DNA of 64,000 nt. Source: Rhododendron vialii. Its lineage: Eukaryota; Streptophyta; Magnoliopsida; Ericales; Ericaceae. This document shows positions 46,066 through 59,134 of the stretch, in pieces; positions within the stretch are counted from its first letter, which is position 1; every line of letters starts with the position of its first letter. Below the pieces are notes generated by a model. It did not search any database. It had not been told where the DNA came from and saw only the letters and a program-made list of their open reading frames with translations. A program made the translations under genes and the position numbers. The stretch spans positions 48,777,501 to 48,841,500 of the forward strand of contig NC_080557.1 of assembly GCF_030253575.1 (NCBI RefSeq). Direction: 5' to 3'.

Positions 46066-46299
46066 CTCCCTCCGTCCCAAATTGGATGACAATTTTTGAA
46101 ATTTGTGCCATTTTTTATTGCTTATATCTTTCAATCTATAATGTTTTTCACTAATTTGAAAACTTTGTATAATAGAACTAATCGAGAACTATCAAACAAG
46201 ATCCATATTGCATATTTTTTGAGATTCATATTGAAAGATATAAGGAATTGAAATTGGCACAGATTTCAAAAATTATCATCCAGTTTGGAACGGAGGGAG
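46066..46299. mobile_element. Stowaway MITE (Tc1/Mariner)
   Basis: Termini CTCCCTCCGTCCCAAATTGG and CCAGTTTGGAACGGAGGGAG with flanking TA. Long inner inverted symmetry around TATCTTTCAAT / ATTGAAAGATAT. 234 bp. Confidence 0.92.
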
Positions 46300-47256
46300 T
46301 ATTACCAAAAATCATGGTAAATTTTTGTCATTTAGTAATACCCCATGGTAAGAATATCCACGATTTGTGGTATCTGTAGCCTTATTGTGTGATAAGTAAG
46401 ACACTAATTACGGGTAGATAAGTATTTACAAATTTTTATTAATGCACTATAATGATGTAGTTAATAAGATATCTACCACAATAAATTGCTTTATGATTAA
46501 TTGAATTAAAGAGTATTACCTTCTTACTAAATGATTAATTGAATGTGTTATTTCAATTAAACAAATTAGGCGGTTCACTTTAATTAATTGCATTAGTCCT
46601 CATTGATCACTCCTACCAACATTATTGTTAACTATCCCATCTGCTAATTATGTCATGTTGATCGAATCAAAAGGCTCGATCATTTGATTAAACTCTTTTA
46701 GTCTATTGTATCGATGATCAATGATCATTGTCAATCACATATTATTATATTTTTATTCATCCTTATTGATTGATCAGTATCTAGTTACATGACTCATAAC
46801 TACGAATCGTATCGATGCTCAGTGATCATATAACAATCAATTCACATACCCAATTGTATCGATGCTCATTCAATATAGTCAATCACAAATACTATTAATT
46901 ATTGGATTTGCAAATTTGTTTATGTTGATTACTGTAGTGTCAGGTAAGTTAATCAAATTGAATATTGATCTCAATCAAGACTACTGTTAATTACTACATC
47001 TACTAATAACATTGATCACTATCAACTAACATTTATTTTAATCAATTGTAATAATGCTCATTCATCACTATATCATTAGTATAATTAGCCAATGACTTTG
47101 ACTTTGACTACTATAGTCAATTATCACTTATAGAATATAATCAATCAATTAAGCTCTTAGTCAAATGATTCTGATTACTATAGTCAATTATAGAGATTAA
47201 TCGTCACTCTACTACTAATTGAATTGTCTAATGTCAATTATAATTACTAAGTGTTA

Positions 47257-47492
47257 CTCCCTCCGTTCCAAATTAATAGTCTGGTTCGGTCTCCAATACA
47301 ACTTTTAAAATGTTAATATCTTTCAATCTACAATGTTTTTTAAAATTTTAAAAACTTTGTACAATAAAACTAATTGAGATCTATCATATGAGATTCATAT
47401 TGCTCATAAAATTCATTATAGATTGAAAGATATTAACAATCTAAAAAATGCATTGGAGACCGAAATAGACTATTAATTTGGAATGAAGGGAG
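47257..47492. mobile_element. Stowaway MITE (Tc1/Mariner)
   Basis: Termini CTCCCTCCGTTCCAAATTAA and TTAATTTGGAATGAAGGGAG with flanking TA. It shares the inner AATATCTTTCAATCTA block with the element at 46066, so both belong to one subfamily. 236 bp. Confidence 0.9.
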
Positions 47493-48762
47493 TATAATAT
47501 CACATTAATTGATTGAAGAAATTATTTCAAATAAATTATTTAAATATAATTAGGAGATTATTACAATAATATGGTTTATATTTATTATTTTTGAAAATTT
47601 GTTATAAGAAACATATATACACAAAGTAATAATTTAATGGAATATATTAACAATATTAATTGTAAGTTATTCAAAATAATAAATGAATAATTATTTTCAC
47701 AAAAATATTTGTAAAATAATTTTTTATTAAAAATAATTTAATGAAATATATTAACAACATGAATTTAAAATAACAAAAAGTGTGTTGGCTTAAGGACCTA
47801 GTTTCAAAAAATTATTATAAAAAAATTGTCTTACAAATTAAATATTATTAAATTATATTTATATTTTTACCCAATATTTAATAGTCTATTACACAAATGA
47901 TTAGGAAAATGACAAAAAGTATGGTGAATAGAACAAAAAGTGGTGTGAATTTATAAATTTTCAGTAACTAAAAAAATTTCTGCAAAAGGGTAGTATATTT
48001 TCGCCAACAAAGTTCATTTTCACGCCCAAACTGGTTACCTGAAGAACAAGTTAGAGAGAGAAAGGGAAAAAAAACGTTGAAATACAGCCTTTAGTTGTGG
48101 TAAATATGCCTTATTTTGTGATAAGTATCAGCATAAAATATAATAAGAAGAGCCAGTGTTTATGGTAAGTATAATAAATTTTTTTTTTGGTTGAAAAAAA
48201 GCAAAACCACCTTATTTTTTGGGAGTGGGGCATCATAGAAAAACTATTGCTTACGCATGCCTACGACACTATCCACCCCGCATACTTGGGTTTGGTGGCA
48301 GCTTTGTAATTTAGGCAAAAACGATTGACATTATAATAAATTTAGAAGAATCCCTCTCAGCCGTTGAATCAAATCAATCTCAGTCATTCTAATAATTTGT
48401 CCTAACATCCTTGTGTTTTATTATTATATTGATTGAAAATAGCCAACCTCAAATTATTCCTTGGGTTGGGGCAGGTGAATTTTGAACGTCATCATTGTTC
48501 CATCCATCTACTACTTCGGTTGCTTTAGCTGTGTCGACTTCACACAACAAATTGCGTCCTATCTCTCAGTAACTTTGGCCAGTATTATTAGCCAGTTGAA
48601 AATCGAGCCCCAATTTTAATGATGTCGTAACATTAGGCCCAATTTCTTGGTTCTGATTAGTTTCATATTTCTTCCTCTGTGTCTGCTATTCAAAATGATA
48701 CTCCTAGTAATTGCATAATATGGATTAAAAAAAGACTTGCATAACCCATTTTAAAAACGGAC

Positions 48763-48913
48763 AATGCTACTCACACAATAATTCAAACACAATAACTTAC
48801 ACAATCTCTCACATACATGTGGAATCCACATATAGTAGTGTGTATGGAGCCTATATGTATGTGAGAAAATTATGTGTTGGTGTTGTGTTTGGATTATTGT
48901 ATGAGTAGCATTT
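48763..48913. mobile_element. short MITE
   Basis: AATGCTACTCACACAATAAT at the left is answered by ATTATTGTATGAGTAGCATT at the right, and inner CTCACATACAT / ATGTATGTGAG also pairs. About 150 bp. The target duplication was not fixed. Confidence 0.7.
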
Positions 48914-50356
48914 TTGTTTAAAAATAGAGTTAGTTTTGCTGCATTTTTTACTGTAAGTGTTTTTCCCCCCCTAGTTAGTAGGTGATGTATGAGATTCTAA
49001 TTATAGTAGTGGTTAGAGCCCAAGTCACATAAATTGCGTGTGCATGCACGAACGTTAGCATGAAAGTGTTTTTAAAATACTCCATATCCCAAACTATTAA
49101 AATCTGCGAGAGTAATGATTGAGAGTGTGAGCATAGTGCGATAATTGAGAGCAAAAGTGGACGACATTTTCAAGAATTGTGCAAGGTTAGAGCATTGATA
49201 GGGAAAAGAAAATCTTACCCCATGGCATGGGAAGAACGCTAGAGAGAGAAAATCTATGGTGGGTTCCCCCCTTCTGTTTTTCCCTCTATTGCTCTCTTCC
49301 TTCCTCCTCCCCTTTTAGTCACCCAACATCCAAACTCTTTCATCTCTCCCCGCTATGGTTGAGTGATGGTCGAGACTCTCGTCCTTAAGAGAGTTGTTCT
49401 TCCACTACCCATCTTTTTTGGACATTGGTGACCCAGATCTAGTTTTCAGCCTTTAGATCCGATCAACCTTGGCGACGGATCCGTGGGTTCTTATGCAGCA
49501 GCAGTGGTGGCACCTATCAATTTCGACTGCGGTGGGACGAAGGGAGGTTGAGCTTTAGCTGCCAGTGGGGATCTTCCATCTTCCTCCAGCCACAGCCACT
49601 AGTAGACCGGTGGTCTCCATTAGCGCGATCGTCAATTTTGACGTGATCTTAATTTTTTGTTGTTTTTCTTTATTTTGTTTAGATGTTTTGGATTATTTGT
49701 TGTATTTTCTGTCATTGTATTTATACTATTTTCATTTTAATATTATTGGGATGATCTTGTTTGTAAAAAAAATAAAGAAAAGAAAGATAGCCTCATGGGT
49801 GGTGGTAGTTACACTAGTTATGTTAACCTTGGTGAGAATGTCATAATAATGTACACATGGTTGACCTAATGGTTGACGAGTAACAGAGGGGGTTTTATTA
49901 TGAAGCATATATAAACCTCAGGGTTGGGGGGGTGTCATTTCCAGTACCTCTCCAGTCTTCTCTAGTAGGGTAGGGTACTAATGTCTTACTATCAATTCAT
50001 GGGACTATGGGGTCAGAAAATTTGGTGCCTAGAAGGAGCATTTGAAACAAGGAGACAGACAAGACAAGAGGTAAGGTGGTGATGGTAGACTTATGGAACG
50101 GCAACCTACGGTTAAGATTAGACTAGATGTCTCCAGTTTTTGTTAGATCCCCTTAATTCCGCTAGTTTTAGTACTATTAGATACGGATCAGTCCACCAAA
50201 CTTGAGCAACTTTATACTATTATTATTATGCCTTTATATGGTAGGAGACTAGGAGTATATTAATCCTCCACTAGTGTAAAGTGGTTTTGCCAAAAATCGC
50301 AACAACCCAACGATTGGGGTTGGGTAGAGGCGGAGATTTCTTCAATTCAATTCAAA

Positions 50357-50570
50357 TGACCTCTCTCTCTCTCTCTCCTGAGAAAGAAAGAAAGAAAAAA
50401 GCCAACTCATGAAAGTATCTCTCTCTCACACACACGTACCACAGATAGGGACAGAGATACACTTGTCCCCATGCGGCCATGCCCCACTCCCACTCCCCTC
50501 ACAATCTCTCTCTCTCTCTCTCTCTCTCCTCTCTTGTTTCTCTCTAAAACCTTTGCCCTCTCTCTCTCTC
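50357..50570 (+). repeat. CT-rich 5' leader of GUN1
   Basis: Several (CT)n runs (about 50360-50377, 50507-50529 and 50560-50575) crowd the 240 bases before the GUN1 ATG. Such tracts are common in plant leaders and core promoters. No TATA box is evident. Confidence 0.6.
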
Positions 50571-50598
50571 TCTCCCTAAAACCTCAGCCTAGAATTTG

Positions 50599-53500
50599 AT
50601 GGCCTCGTCTATTCCGCCACCCCACTATTCCCATTCCTCCACAAAGCCCTACCCCCAAAACCGCAACAACTACCAAACCCACCACCATCACCCCCTCCAA
50701 AACCACCGCCAAACCCATCACCAACCCTGGTCCCCCTCCTCCTCCTCCCACAATCTCTCCCTTTCCAGAGGACCATCTAGACCTCCAAATGCCGCCAAAC
50801 CAACGACGCTGCCCCCACGCCCCATCTCCAAGCCTAGTTTCACTACTTCCTGCTCTTATCCGCCCCTTCCCTCTCAAACTCAATCAGAACTTTCTTCCCA
50901 TTTCTCCGGCCGAAGATCCACTCGATTCATCTCCAAAATGCACTTCGGCCGTCCCAAGTCCGCCGCCCTCGCTAGCCGACACACCTCCATCGCCGAAGAA
51001 GCCCTGCACCAGCTTGCCATGCGATTCAGCAGCAGCAGCATCAGCGATGATGGTGATGATAAACATGTAGAAAGAGTCCTGGTCGATTTCGAACCCAAGC
51101 TTTGTGGGACCGACGACTACACATTCTTGCTTCGTGAGCTCGGTAATCGGGGGGAATGCTCCACGGCCATGAGATGTTTCCAATTCGCCATTCGCCGCGA
51201 GAGAAGGCGTAATGAGCAGGGTAAGCTTGCGAGTGCCATGATTAGTGTTCTTGGAAGGTTGGGAAAGGTCGACTTGGCTAGGAAAGTGTTTGATACGGCG
51301 ATTAAAGACGGATACGGGAGTACTGTTTTCGCTTATTCCGCTTTAATAAGTGCTTATGCCAAGAGTGGGTGCTGTGATGACGCTATCAAGGTCTTTGAGA
51401 CCATGAAAGCTTCTGGCTTGAAGCCCAATTTGGTAACCTACAATGCTTTAATTGATGCTTGTGGAAAAGGGGGTGCAGATTTTAATCTTGCATCGGCAAT
51501 TTTCGATGAGATGCTGAAAAAAGGGTTCCAGCCTGATCGAATTACGTATAATTCGCTTCTTGCTGTTTGTGGTGGTGCCGGGTTGTGGGATACTGCGCTC
51601 AACTTGTTTAATGAGATGGTTCATAGAGGAATTGATCAGGATATTTACACTTACAATACGCTTCTGGATGCTGCTTGCAATGGTGGGCATTTGGATGTGG
51701 CTTTTGAGATAATGGCGGATATGCCCGCCAAGAATTTACTGCCTAATGAGGTAACTTATAGCATTTTGATCCGGGGATGCGCCAAGGCAGGGAGATTGGA
51801 CAACGCACTGAGTTTGTTTAATGAGATGAAATTTGCAGGTGTGAAATTGGATAGGGTTTCTTATAACACTTTGCTTGCTATTTATGCGAGCCTCGGTAGG
51901 TTTGAGGAGGCTTTGAGCATTGGACATGAGATGCAGAGTATGGGGATTAAGAAGGATGTTGTTACTTATAATGCTCTTCTTGATGGATACGGGAAGCAAG
52001 GGGAGTACGAAAAAGTGAAGGAACTATTCCAAGAGATGAAAGCAGAGCGTTTTGTGCCTAACCTGTTGACTTACTCTACTTTGATCAGTGTCTACTCTAA
52101 AGGTGGTTTGTATAGAGAGGCAATGGAGGTTTATAAAGAGTTCAAGATGGGAGGGTTGAAGGCTGATGTTGTCTTTTATAGCAAACTTGTCGATGCCCTG
52201 TGTAGGAAGGGACTTGTGGAGTCATCTGTATTGTTGCTTGAGGAGATGACAGAGAAAGGGATTCGACCCAATGTTGTCACTTATAATTCTATTATTAACG
52301 CCTTTGGTGCAACTGGAGAATGTTCAACCGATGGTGCTGGTGGAAGTGGAAAATCAGGGTCACTGGTTGAATCTCCACAGTCGGTGGTTCTTTGGGATGC
52401 CGTCCGTTCCACAATTGAACATACGGATGGTGACAGGATCATTAGGATTTTTGAGGAACTAGCGGCTGGAAATTCATGTCATTCGAAGAAAGACAAAAGG
52501 TTCCGACAGGAGATTTTGTGCGTCTTGGGAGTTTTCCAAAAGATGCACGAACTGAAAATAAAACCAAATGTGGTCACATTTTCAGCAATTTTAACTGCTT
52601 GCAGGTATATCTTTCTGTCTGATCACTACCATCTTTGGCATTTCTTTCATTTGTTTTTAAATTTAAATTGCAGTCCTTGTTCTGTGGGAATCAATCAATC
52701 AATACATACTATAATCGAATGTGTTTTGCCTTCAATAGCATCCAAACCCCCAATCCTAATTTTCTAGATTTTTCATTTTTTGTTTGAAAAGAGAGAGAGA
52801 GAGAGAGTAATGTGGGGGAGGGAGGGAAGGGGTGTGAATATGGAGTAAAAATTATTCTATGCCCCTGGGGCACCGGCACCGTCACGTGGTGCCCCAAATT
52901 CATTTTCCACCACACGTCTTGGCATGCATTGAACACGGGCCCGGAACAAAATTAAACTATATTTTTCATCAATTAGCGTCGTGTCCATTCGGGTACACGG
53001 GGCTGAAAAAGATACCAATGTGACTTTTCGGTCCCGTGCATCAAACGGGACAACGCTAGTATCAAAAGAAAAGAATGTGGCTGGATAACTTGCTTCTGCT
53101 ATTTTATCCGTAGTTGGATTGGTGCATTTGTATATGTAACCGTTAGTTGGCTTGAGCTTCTTACATAATTTCCCTGGCCAAAAGCCCTAGTTGGACACAA
53201 AAAAACCTTTCGAAATCAATTTAAGGATTGCTGAATATGAATCGTGAATGCCATATGACTCTACCAACTATAGACTAGTGCAAAAGGTATAGACTATAGA
53301 GTTAGTGTGGCAATTGCTTAATACAAACTCATTTGGGGCTTCAAAAATTTAATTAGAATTCGCTAAGCTGACTAAATTATTGTGGCAATTGCTTAATACA
53401 AACTCATTTGGCAATTTAGTTGCTAAGCCGACTAAATTGTCTACCCATTGTTCATGTATTAAAAAGTCTTGAAACTCCCAAACTTAGTAAAAACTCGCAG

Positions 53501-55212
53501 CAAGAATTGTTTATTTCATCTGGTGGTTATCACACCAGCTCACTAGCCTGAAAATAATTTATGTTTGCTGGTTGCCTTTTTGATGTTTTCCAACTTCTTG
53601 TCACCATATAACTTGTTAACCGTTATTCTGAAAATTATGGTTTGTCTTAGTTATGCAACTTTGGCTTCTTGGTGCAGCCGTTGTAGTTCATTTGACGAAG
53701 CTTCATTGTTATTGGAGGAACTTCGTTTGTTCGATAATCAAGTCTATGGAGTCGCCCATGGACTTCTCATGGGCCACTGCGAGAACGTGTGGTTGAAAGC
53801 TGCATCCCTTTTTGATGAGGTGAGACGGATGGACTCTGCAACGGCATCTGCCTTCTATAATGCTTTGACTGACGTGCTGTGGCACTTTGGGCAGGTATGC
53901 ATTAGTAATTGATGTTAATTGAAGTTACATCGGTTCTAGTTTGGTCATACTTTCTTTCCCCGTGTGTAACTGGGACACTACAACTGTAATTGTTTATCTG
54001 GTAGACTGGTATGTTACTTATGATCTCTCTCTCTCTCTCTCTCTGTGGGTCTGGTGAGAAGAAGAATGATTGGCATTTTGGTTGTGTTGCTCATGCATCA
54101 TTTTGGCTATTGCTTTGAGCATATAATGGCTCATTGTTTCTGTGTCCCTTCTAACTAATTATCTAAATACTTCCCTGGTTAGCTAGTTGTCTGTACAAAG
54201 CTAAAAGTGTGTGAAGTTGGTAATAGATTGAATACTAGTTTGTTTTACAAATATCACAGAGGTGCTCACAGGGTTGTTACTTTTTCCCAACTCAGTTCTG
54301 TAGATTGAGGAGATGATTGATATCAACTGTCATTCTGTTTGATTTTTGGAAGCCTTGCCTATTTTAGCGATTATGCTTTTCCTCTGGTTGTTTATGGCAG
54401 GAATTCTTGAATCTCCATTTCTTATTTCTAGGCTGTTTCTACATCCCTTTGAACAGTATTTAGTTTTGCTTATTTCAATTGTCTGAGAACGGTAGTCAAT
54501 GGACTCTTTGTCTATCAACTATCAACATCTGCCCTCTGGCCCTGACTGTGTTTTTTGCTCCCAATTTTCTCACCCCTGTCAACTAATAAGCTCCTGAAGA
54601 GTCCCATGTTAACGGATTTCAAAACCTTCAGCGGTGGTTATTCATGATCATGCTCGGTATTTGTTTTTGCCTACAGAGACGTGGGGCTCAACTGGTCGTG
54701 CTTGAAGGGAAACGACGCCATGTATGGGAGAACACGTGGTCTGATTTTTGCTTAGATCTTCATCTCATGTCTTCCGGTGCTGCACGTGCTATGGTTCATG
54801 CTTGGTTGCTCAATATACGGTCTATCGTTTTCGAAGGACATGAGTTGCCAAAACTACTGAGGTATCATTACAATGAAAACTATCAAATAATGAGCGTGCT
54901 TTCTTCATGTTATTACTGAGAAAGGATATTGAAAGTTTTTTTTGTGAATGGTGTAGCATTTTGACAGGGTGGGGGAAACACAGCAAAGTGGTGGGTGATG
55001 GGACACTAAAGCGGGCAATTGAGGGACTCCTTGGTGGATTGGGGGCACCATTTAGGGTGACGGAGTGCAATATTGGGAGGTTTATATCAACAGGTGCTAT
55101 GGTGGCTTCTTGGTTGAGAGAATCAGGCACTCTCAGTGTCCTCATTCTTCATGATGACAGAACTCCCACACAGACTGCTTATCTTCCTCAACTCCATACA
55201 ATCCCCTTGTAG
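50599..55212 (+). CDS. GUN1: GUN1, chloroplast PPR-SMR protein of plastid-to-nucleus signalling
   Basis: GENOMES UNCOUPLED 1 acts in plastid nucleoids and integrates retrograde signals, affecting tetrapyrrole flux and plastid protein homeostasis. Exons: 50599-52604, 53678-53894, 54677-54861, 54957-55212. Phases join cleanly (a split AGC serine at the first and third junctions) and give 887 residues, near the usual 900-920. ATG 50599 is used; an in-frame TTG just before it is not. Residues 1-100 are low-complexity His/Ser/Pro sequence, as in a transit peptide. The conserved [19 protein letters not shown] follows. About 11-12 PPR motifs run from about 170 to 580, with one more near 650. The C-terminal SMR domain holds [19 protein letters not shown] (near 767) and TGWGKHSK (near 806). 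Intron 1 (1.07 kb) carries a Helitron-like insertion. All hallmark residues are intact. Confidence 0.97.
52856..53059 (+). mobile_element. small non-autonomous Helitron-like element in GUN1 intron 1
   Basis: The right end reads GTCCCGT-GCATCA-ACGGGAC, a seven-base-pair hairpin, then AACG and CTAG followed by T, which is the Helitron 3' signature. A plausible TC start is TCTATGCCCC at 52856, but the expected preceding A is not seen, so the left end is tentative. About 200 bp, richer in GC than its surroundings, no frame. Confidence 0.55.
53306..53412. repeat. two 75-bp-period copies in GUN1 intron 1
   Basis: TGTGGCAATTGCTTAATACA at 53306 recurs at 53381, with the linked CTAAGCTGACTAAATT / CTAAGCCGACTAAATT following each. 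It is a partially degraded local duplication. Confidence 0.75.
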
Positions 55213-55303
55213 TACTTGTATGTATTTCTATTCGGCACTACTCTCTCTCTCTCTCTGGCTTTGCTCCCGACATTTTCAGTCCATGTAAATTAAGTGTCCG
55301 AAT

Positions 55304-55305
<2 letters not shown>

Positions 55306-55364
<59 letters not shown>

Positions 55365-55397
55365 GCGCGCGCGCACACACACACACGTGTACACACA
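55306..55397. repeat. compound (TC)n(AC)n(GC)n microsatellite
   Basis: About 14 TC units run directly into about 14 AC units, then a short GC alternation and more AC. The alternating purine-pyrimidine part is of the kind that can adopt Z-DNA. Confidence 0.95.
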
Positions 55398-56035
55398 AAG
55401 GAATGAGTCCAAATCACCTATACCGTTTGTGTATCATTCTCTTTTTCCATGGACTTTTAATTGGTTTATTGGATGACTTTAGTTAGCATAGATAGGTCCC
55501 ATATAAGGGTGCAGAGGACATGAGAGGGGTCAAATCATCTGGATTCTTAAGGTCGTATAACTTACCATAAAAGCTTACCTTTGAGATGTAAAAGCAACAA
55601 AAGAAACATCAAAATAGATCATCTCAAAAAACTACTGACGGTTTTGGCAACAATTTGGCACAATGTCAGTCTTAGACCCCAAAAGAAAGCTTACAAAGTG
55701 CACTGCTTAAGCCACAACAATCACCACCACCGCCAATCCATAAACTACTACAGTACTTCTACTCTGATAGAGTACAAGTTTTACTTGCTCTTCAGTGTAT
55801 CATTTTCCATCAACTAAAGGCTATGATTTTGAACATGTGCGGACCCCAAACTGAAGTTCTTTTACTAGTATCTTCTTTTTCAAGCCAACTTTGCAACTGT
55901 TTTTCAGTTTGTTTTCTCTAAACTCTTTTAACTGCTTCAGTTCTTTTATCCTCTCATCTTTTTTGCATTTCTTACATTGTTCAAATATCTGAAGCGTTGG
56001 TCTTGAAAATATCATGTATATTATGGTGTTTTGTA

Positions 56036-56120
56036 TAGTTCCCTACTCGATACCATTGTTTGGTTAATTGGTTCTATTAGTTCCCTACTCGATACCATTG
56101 TTTGGTTAATAGGTTCTATT
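56036..56120. repeat. two tandem 42-bp copies
   Basis: TAGTTCCCTACTCGATACCA at 56036 recurs at 56078. One substitution is visible near the end. Confidence 0.92.
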
Positions 56121-58762
56121 AATGGAAATAATTTTGGTTTTCGTATGTTTTAACTTGACTAGTTATAGGGAAAGGCTGTATGGCCAGGGTTTGGCTAAAA
56201 AAATCCTGTATTTTTGGATTATTGAAGATCAATAATCTTTTTAATTTGGCTTATTGGCTGAAGAAGCCAATAATGGGGATTGTTATTTTTTTTTGGCAAA
56301 ACCAGGCCATAATCTCGCATGATCAGTAATTTCATCATACTAAAGTTGAGTAATGAGGGGTTCATACCACTGCCTTGGAGATTCTGGCCAAACGCATGAT
56401 ATGTGGTCTTTTTCAATATATAGTCCTATCGAATGCTTTAAATTCTTAAACTAAACACAATAGGGAAGAAAACGCAAATTGCATGGCACAACCTCTAGTA
56501 ACATAAGAACACAATTGAAGTAATAAAGTAATTATCTATCTACCTTAATGGTGTATAAATTATTGCACATACTAAGTAAAAAGTGTAAATGGCGTGAAAG
56601 TGCGTAGTGGAGAACGAATTCAACTAATGACGACCATTGATACCATTGTTTATACCCTTTTTTGGCACCATGGATTGGGCTAGCAATGAAAGACTATTTA
56701 ATTAAATTGGGCCAAGTTTATGAGTTTGCTGGATTACAAGGTTTGTTGGGCCGTGGGTTTTGTAATATTCTTGGGCCCAATTATTCATTCATGCAAGAAG
56801 TGGCATCCCACAATATAAGGAGGCGGTTATTTCCCTCCATGTAGTTCAAAGGGCATCTACCCGAAAAAAGGGAAGTGGGGCAGTTATTTACTCTGCCCAT
56901 GATGGAGCTCAACTGCCAATAACTACCCATGATGTTGCATGCGAGAGTAATGGGACACTTGGCGGCCTGTGGTGAAGGCTGAAGGGACTGATTCAGGCTT
57001 GAACCAGCTTAGTATTTGCCTATAATTCTATAAATACTAGTTTTGAAGAGGAAAAATGGGTCCAGCACCAATTAAGTCCAACACTTCAAAAACTTTCTTA
57101 CTTTCAGCAAAGTAGACATATACGAGTACTGAGTACTCAACCTCATTCAACTTACTTTAAGTAATTTGGATTTTATTTTACTCGTACCAACAATTTTATT
57201 ATTCTGATATAGTAAAATCTACGTTTTACGTTCTCTTTCCTATACGACTAGGAAATTCTAAGTCCACAACCGTATGGCAAATCACAAATCAACTTGTGAT
57301 CTTTACCCTTTGGATCACACGCAATCGCTTTACAAGTTAGAAGTCAAGATTCACGGCAATCTTCATCCAAAGTTAGGCGCTACAAGTCTTGGCACGCCCG
57401 CATTCAATCAACCAATGCTTACAAACGCATCAGCGCCTTGCACGGCGTACGTGTGTCAAAAACGAGAGTTTTCAACCATACAAGTGGAATGGGGTGCGCA
57501 GTGCATTTGTCGCACTACACCTTGGAGTAGTGCTATGCAATAATTGGGAGAAACATCTGGCCACATCCCTACGAGCGCGGTGCTTCTTATAAGAGCCTGC
57601 AGATAAATACATTCCATGACCACCATCTTTTTGAGGAAAACATAAACATAATTTCATACCACAACTAATGAAATTACACAGCCACCATCTTTAACTAGCA
57701 ATCTCCGCCGCTTGCTTCCACCCCCAATTCCCCGGACCAACTTGATGTTGTCCCAATTATTGCGCAGCTATCGCGAGCACTCCCCAACGGGCTCCTCCAC
57801 AAACTCCTTCGACACAGGTAGATTGGGAATTATAGCAGTGTAAAGGGAACAATATGAATTCATTGAGTGGATATCTATCTACTCTAATATAGAAAGGGAG
57901 AACATATTTTGGTGTCCTTTTTTTTTGAGATTGTGTATACTTTTACTATTCCGATAATGTCAATCTCCCAAATCAGTTAATGCATCACTTATAACTTGAT
58001 ATGAGCAGGTTACTTGGGTAAAAGAGTAATTGATTGAAACCCCCTTATTACCGCACTATGCACAACAATTTTAAAGGTGTGCACACACAGTGTATGCCAA
58101 CCTTTTAGTAAAAAGAAAATGAGGGTATTTAAGAACGTCATGATGCAGTTAATGGTACTGTGGCAGCATTTTTTTTTTCTTCCTGTGTATGTTTGCTTTG
58201 TTTGGAGAAATTAAGTTACATCATGTACATCATAAGAACAAGATATTCGTGAGATTAGTGAAAGATTTGGCCAATCATTGATTACTCTCGGAGTATCATG
58301 TGGCATTGCAATGTGGTACTTCCCATAAATAAAAGATTGTCACCACACAATGTGGGTGTAAAATTTGGCATAACAAGATAACAATAATCGTACATTGTGC
58401 ATGGGTCACTCATTCCAAAGTTTTGTACTAGGTGAATAGTTGAGAGTATCACGTACGAACGTCAGGTGATACTCCTAGCGCTGAATAATTACTCGAAAGA
58501 TTTTAAGATTTAATAGTGTCTATTATGGCAATTTGATGGATTGAGAGCATTGAATGCAAAAGTTTATTGGGAGAGGAAAGTGATATAAAGCGGGTTGAGA
58601 AAGAAAAAGAAAAGTGTTTATTGCTCAGAAATCTCGCAAAGAAAAGGTATTAAAAGAAAAGAAAAGGCAAAGTGTGAAAGACAGATCGAGATGTGAATTC
58701 ACTGAATTGTATAAAATGTCAAACAGAAGATTACAGTAATACATCCTAATTCCTATGGGGAT

Positions 58763-58765
<3 letters not shown>

Positions 58766-58820
<55 letters not shown>
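58766..58820. repeat. (GA)n microsatellite
   Basis: About 27 uninterrupted GA units, roughly 400 bases upstream of the glycine-rich protein ATG. It might act as a GAGA-type element of that promoter. Confidence 0.95.
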
Positions 58821-58821
<1 letters not shown>

Positions 58822-59126
58822 ATTTAGTCCTAAATATTCTTGAGTTGAGCGGTTTTTACCACTATCACGTGGTTAAAAGATTTATACAATCTTGGGTGGT
58901 GCAGATTGTCAACGGTTTCTGATCATCAAATTGATCTAGCTAGCTAGGCCATGAAAATGATGGTGGCGGCAGGTGGCATTTTATTTTGGTTGAGAGTTGG
59001 GCATGCAGTACAAGTGCACCGTCGTGGGGCATCTCCAAGTCAAGGGTGGTTTGACATTTTGGATGCATTGTTGTATTTCAAGTTTTTCAACTGCATGCAT
59101 TGATAACTCCATCTCTCATTCATGTC

Positions 59127-59134
59127 TATAAATA
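59127..59134 (+). promoter_or_regulatory. TATA box of the glycine-rich protein gene
   Basis: TATAAATA within GTCTATAAATACTAAC, 91 bases before the ATG, implying a leader of about 55-60 nt. An RY-like TGCATGCATTG lies just upstream at about 59092. Confidence 0.7.

Larger units (their letters stand above)
44661..48140. repeat. dispersed copies of a diverged AT-rich module
   Basis: A module reading GTGGTAT..GTAGCCTTATT.TGTG.TAAGTA, then GGGTAG...TGCATTTA, AATGCACCATAATGA and TAATAAGGTA.CTACCACAATAAA appears at about 44671-44805 and 46353-46490. Partial copies lie at about 44868-45960 (split by the LINE) and 48095-48140. Origin unknown. Confidence 0.5.
42071..50598. other. repeat-dominated spacer between NOMO and GUN1
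   Basis: 42071-42550 is probably the NOMO 3' UTR. 42730-43160 is AT-rich with GTGGTAAGTGTTG motifs. 43160-44147 holds nothing recognised. Then come a Tourist MITE, a LINE, two Stowaway MITEs and a diverged repeat family (44661-48140). 46590-47230 is a quasi-repetitive field of TTGATCA/TCAATCA words. 48763-48913 is another MITE. 49190-49790 may be an old retroelement tail ending in an A-rich run. 49800-50350 shows nothing clear. Confidence 0.6.

Noticed and set aside
49190-49850. Possible gene at 49565-49846
   Set aside because: The 93-codon frame lacks conserved content. Its end is AT-rich with an A-rich run, more like an old retroelement tail, and too diverged to name.
50596-50598. GUN1 start at 50596
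   Set aside because: That codon is TTG. The adjacent ATG at 50599 is the normal start, and MASS-type N-termini are usual for GUN1.
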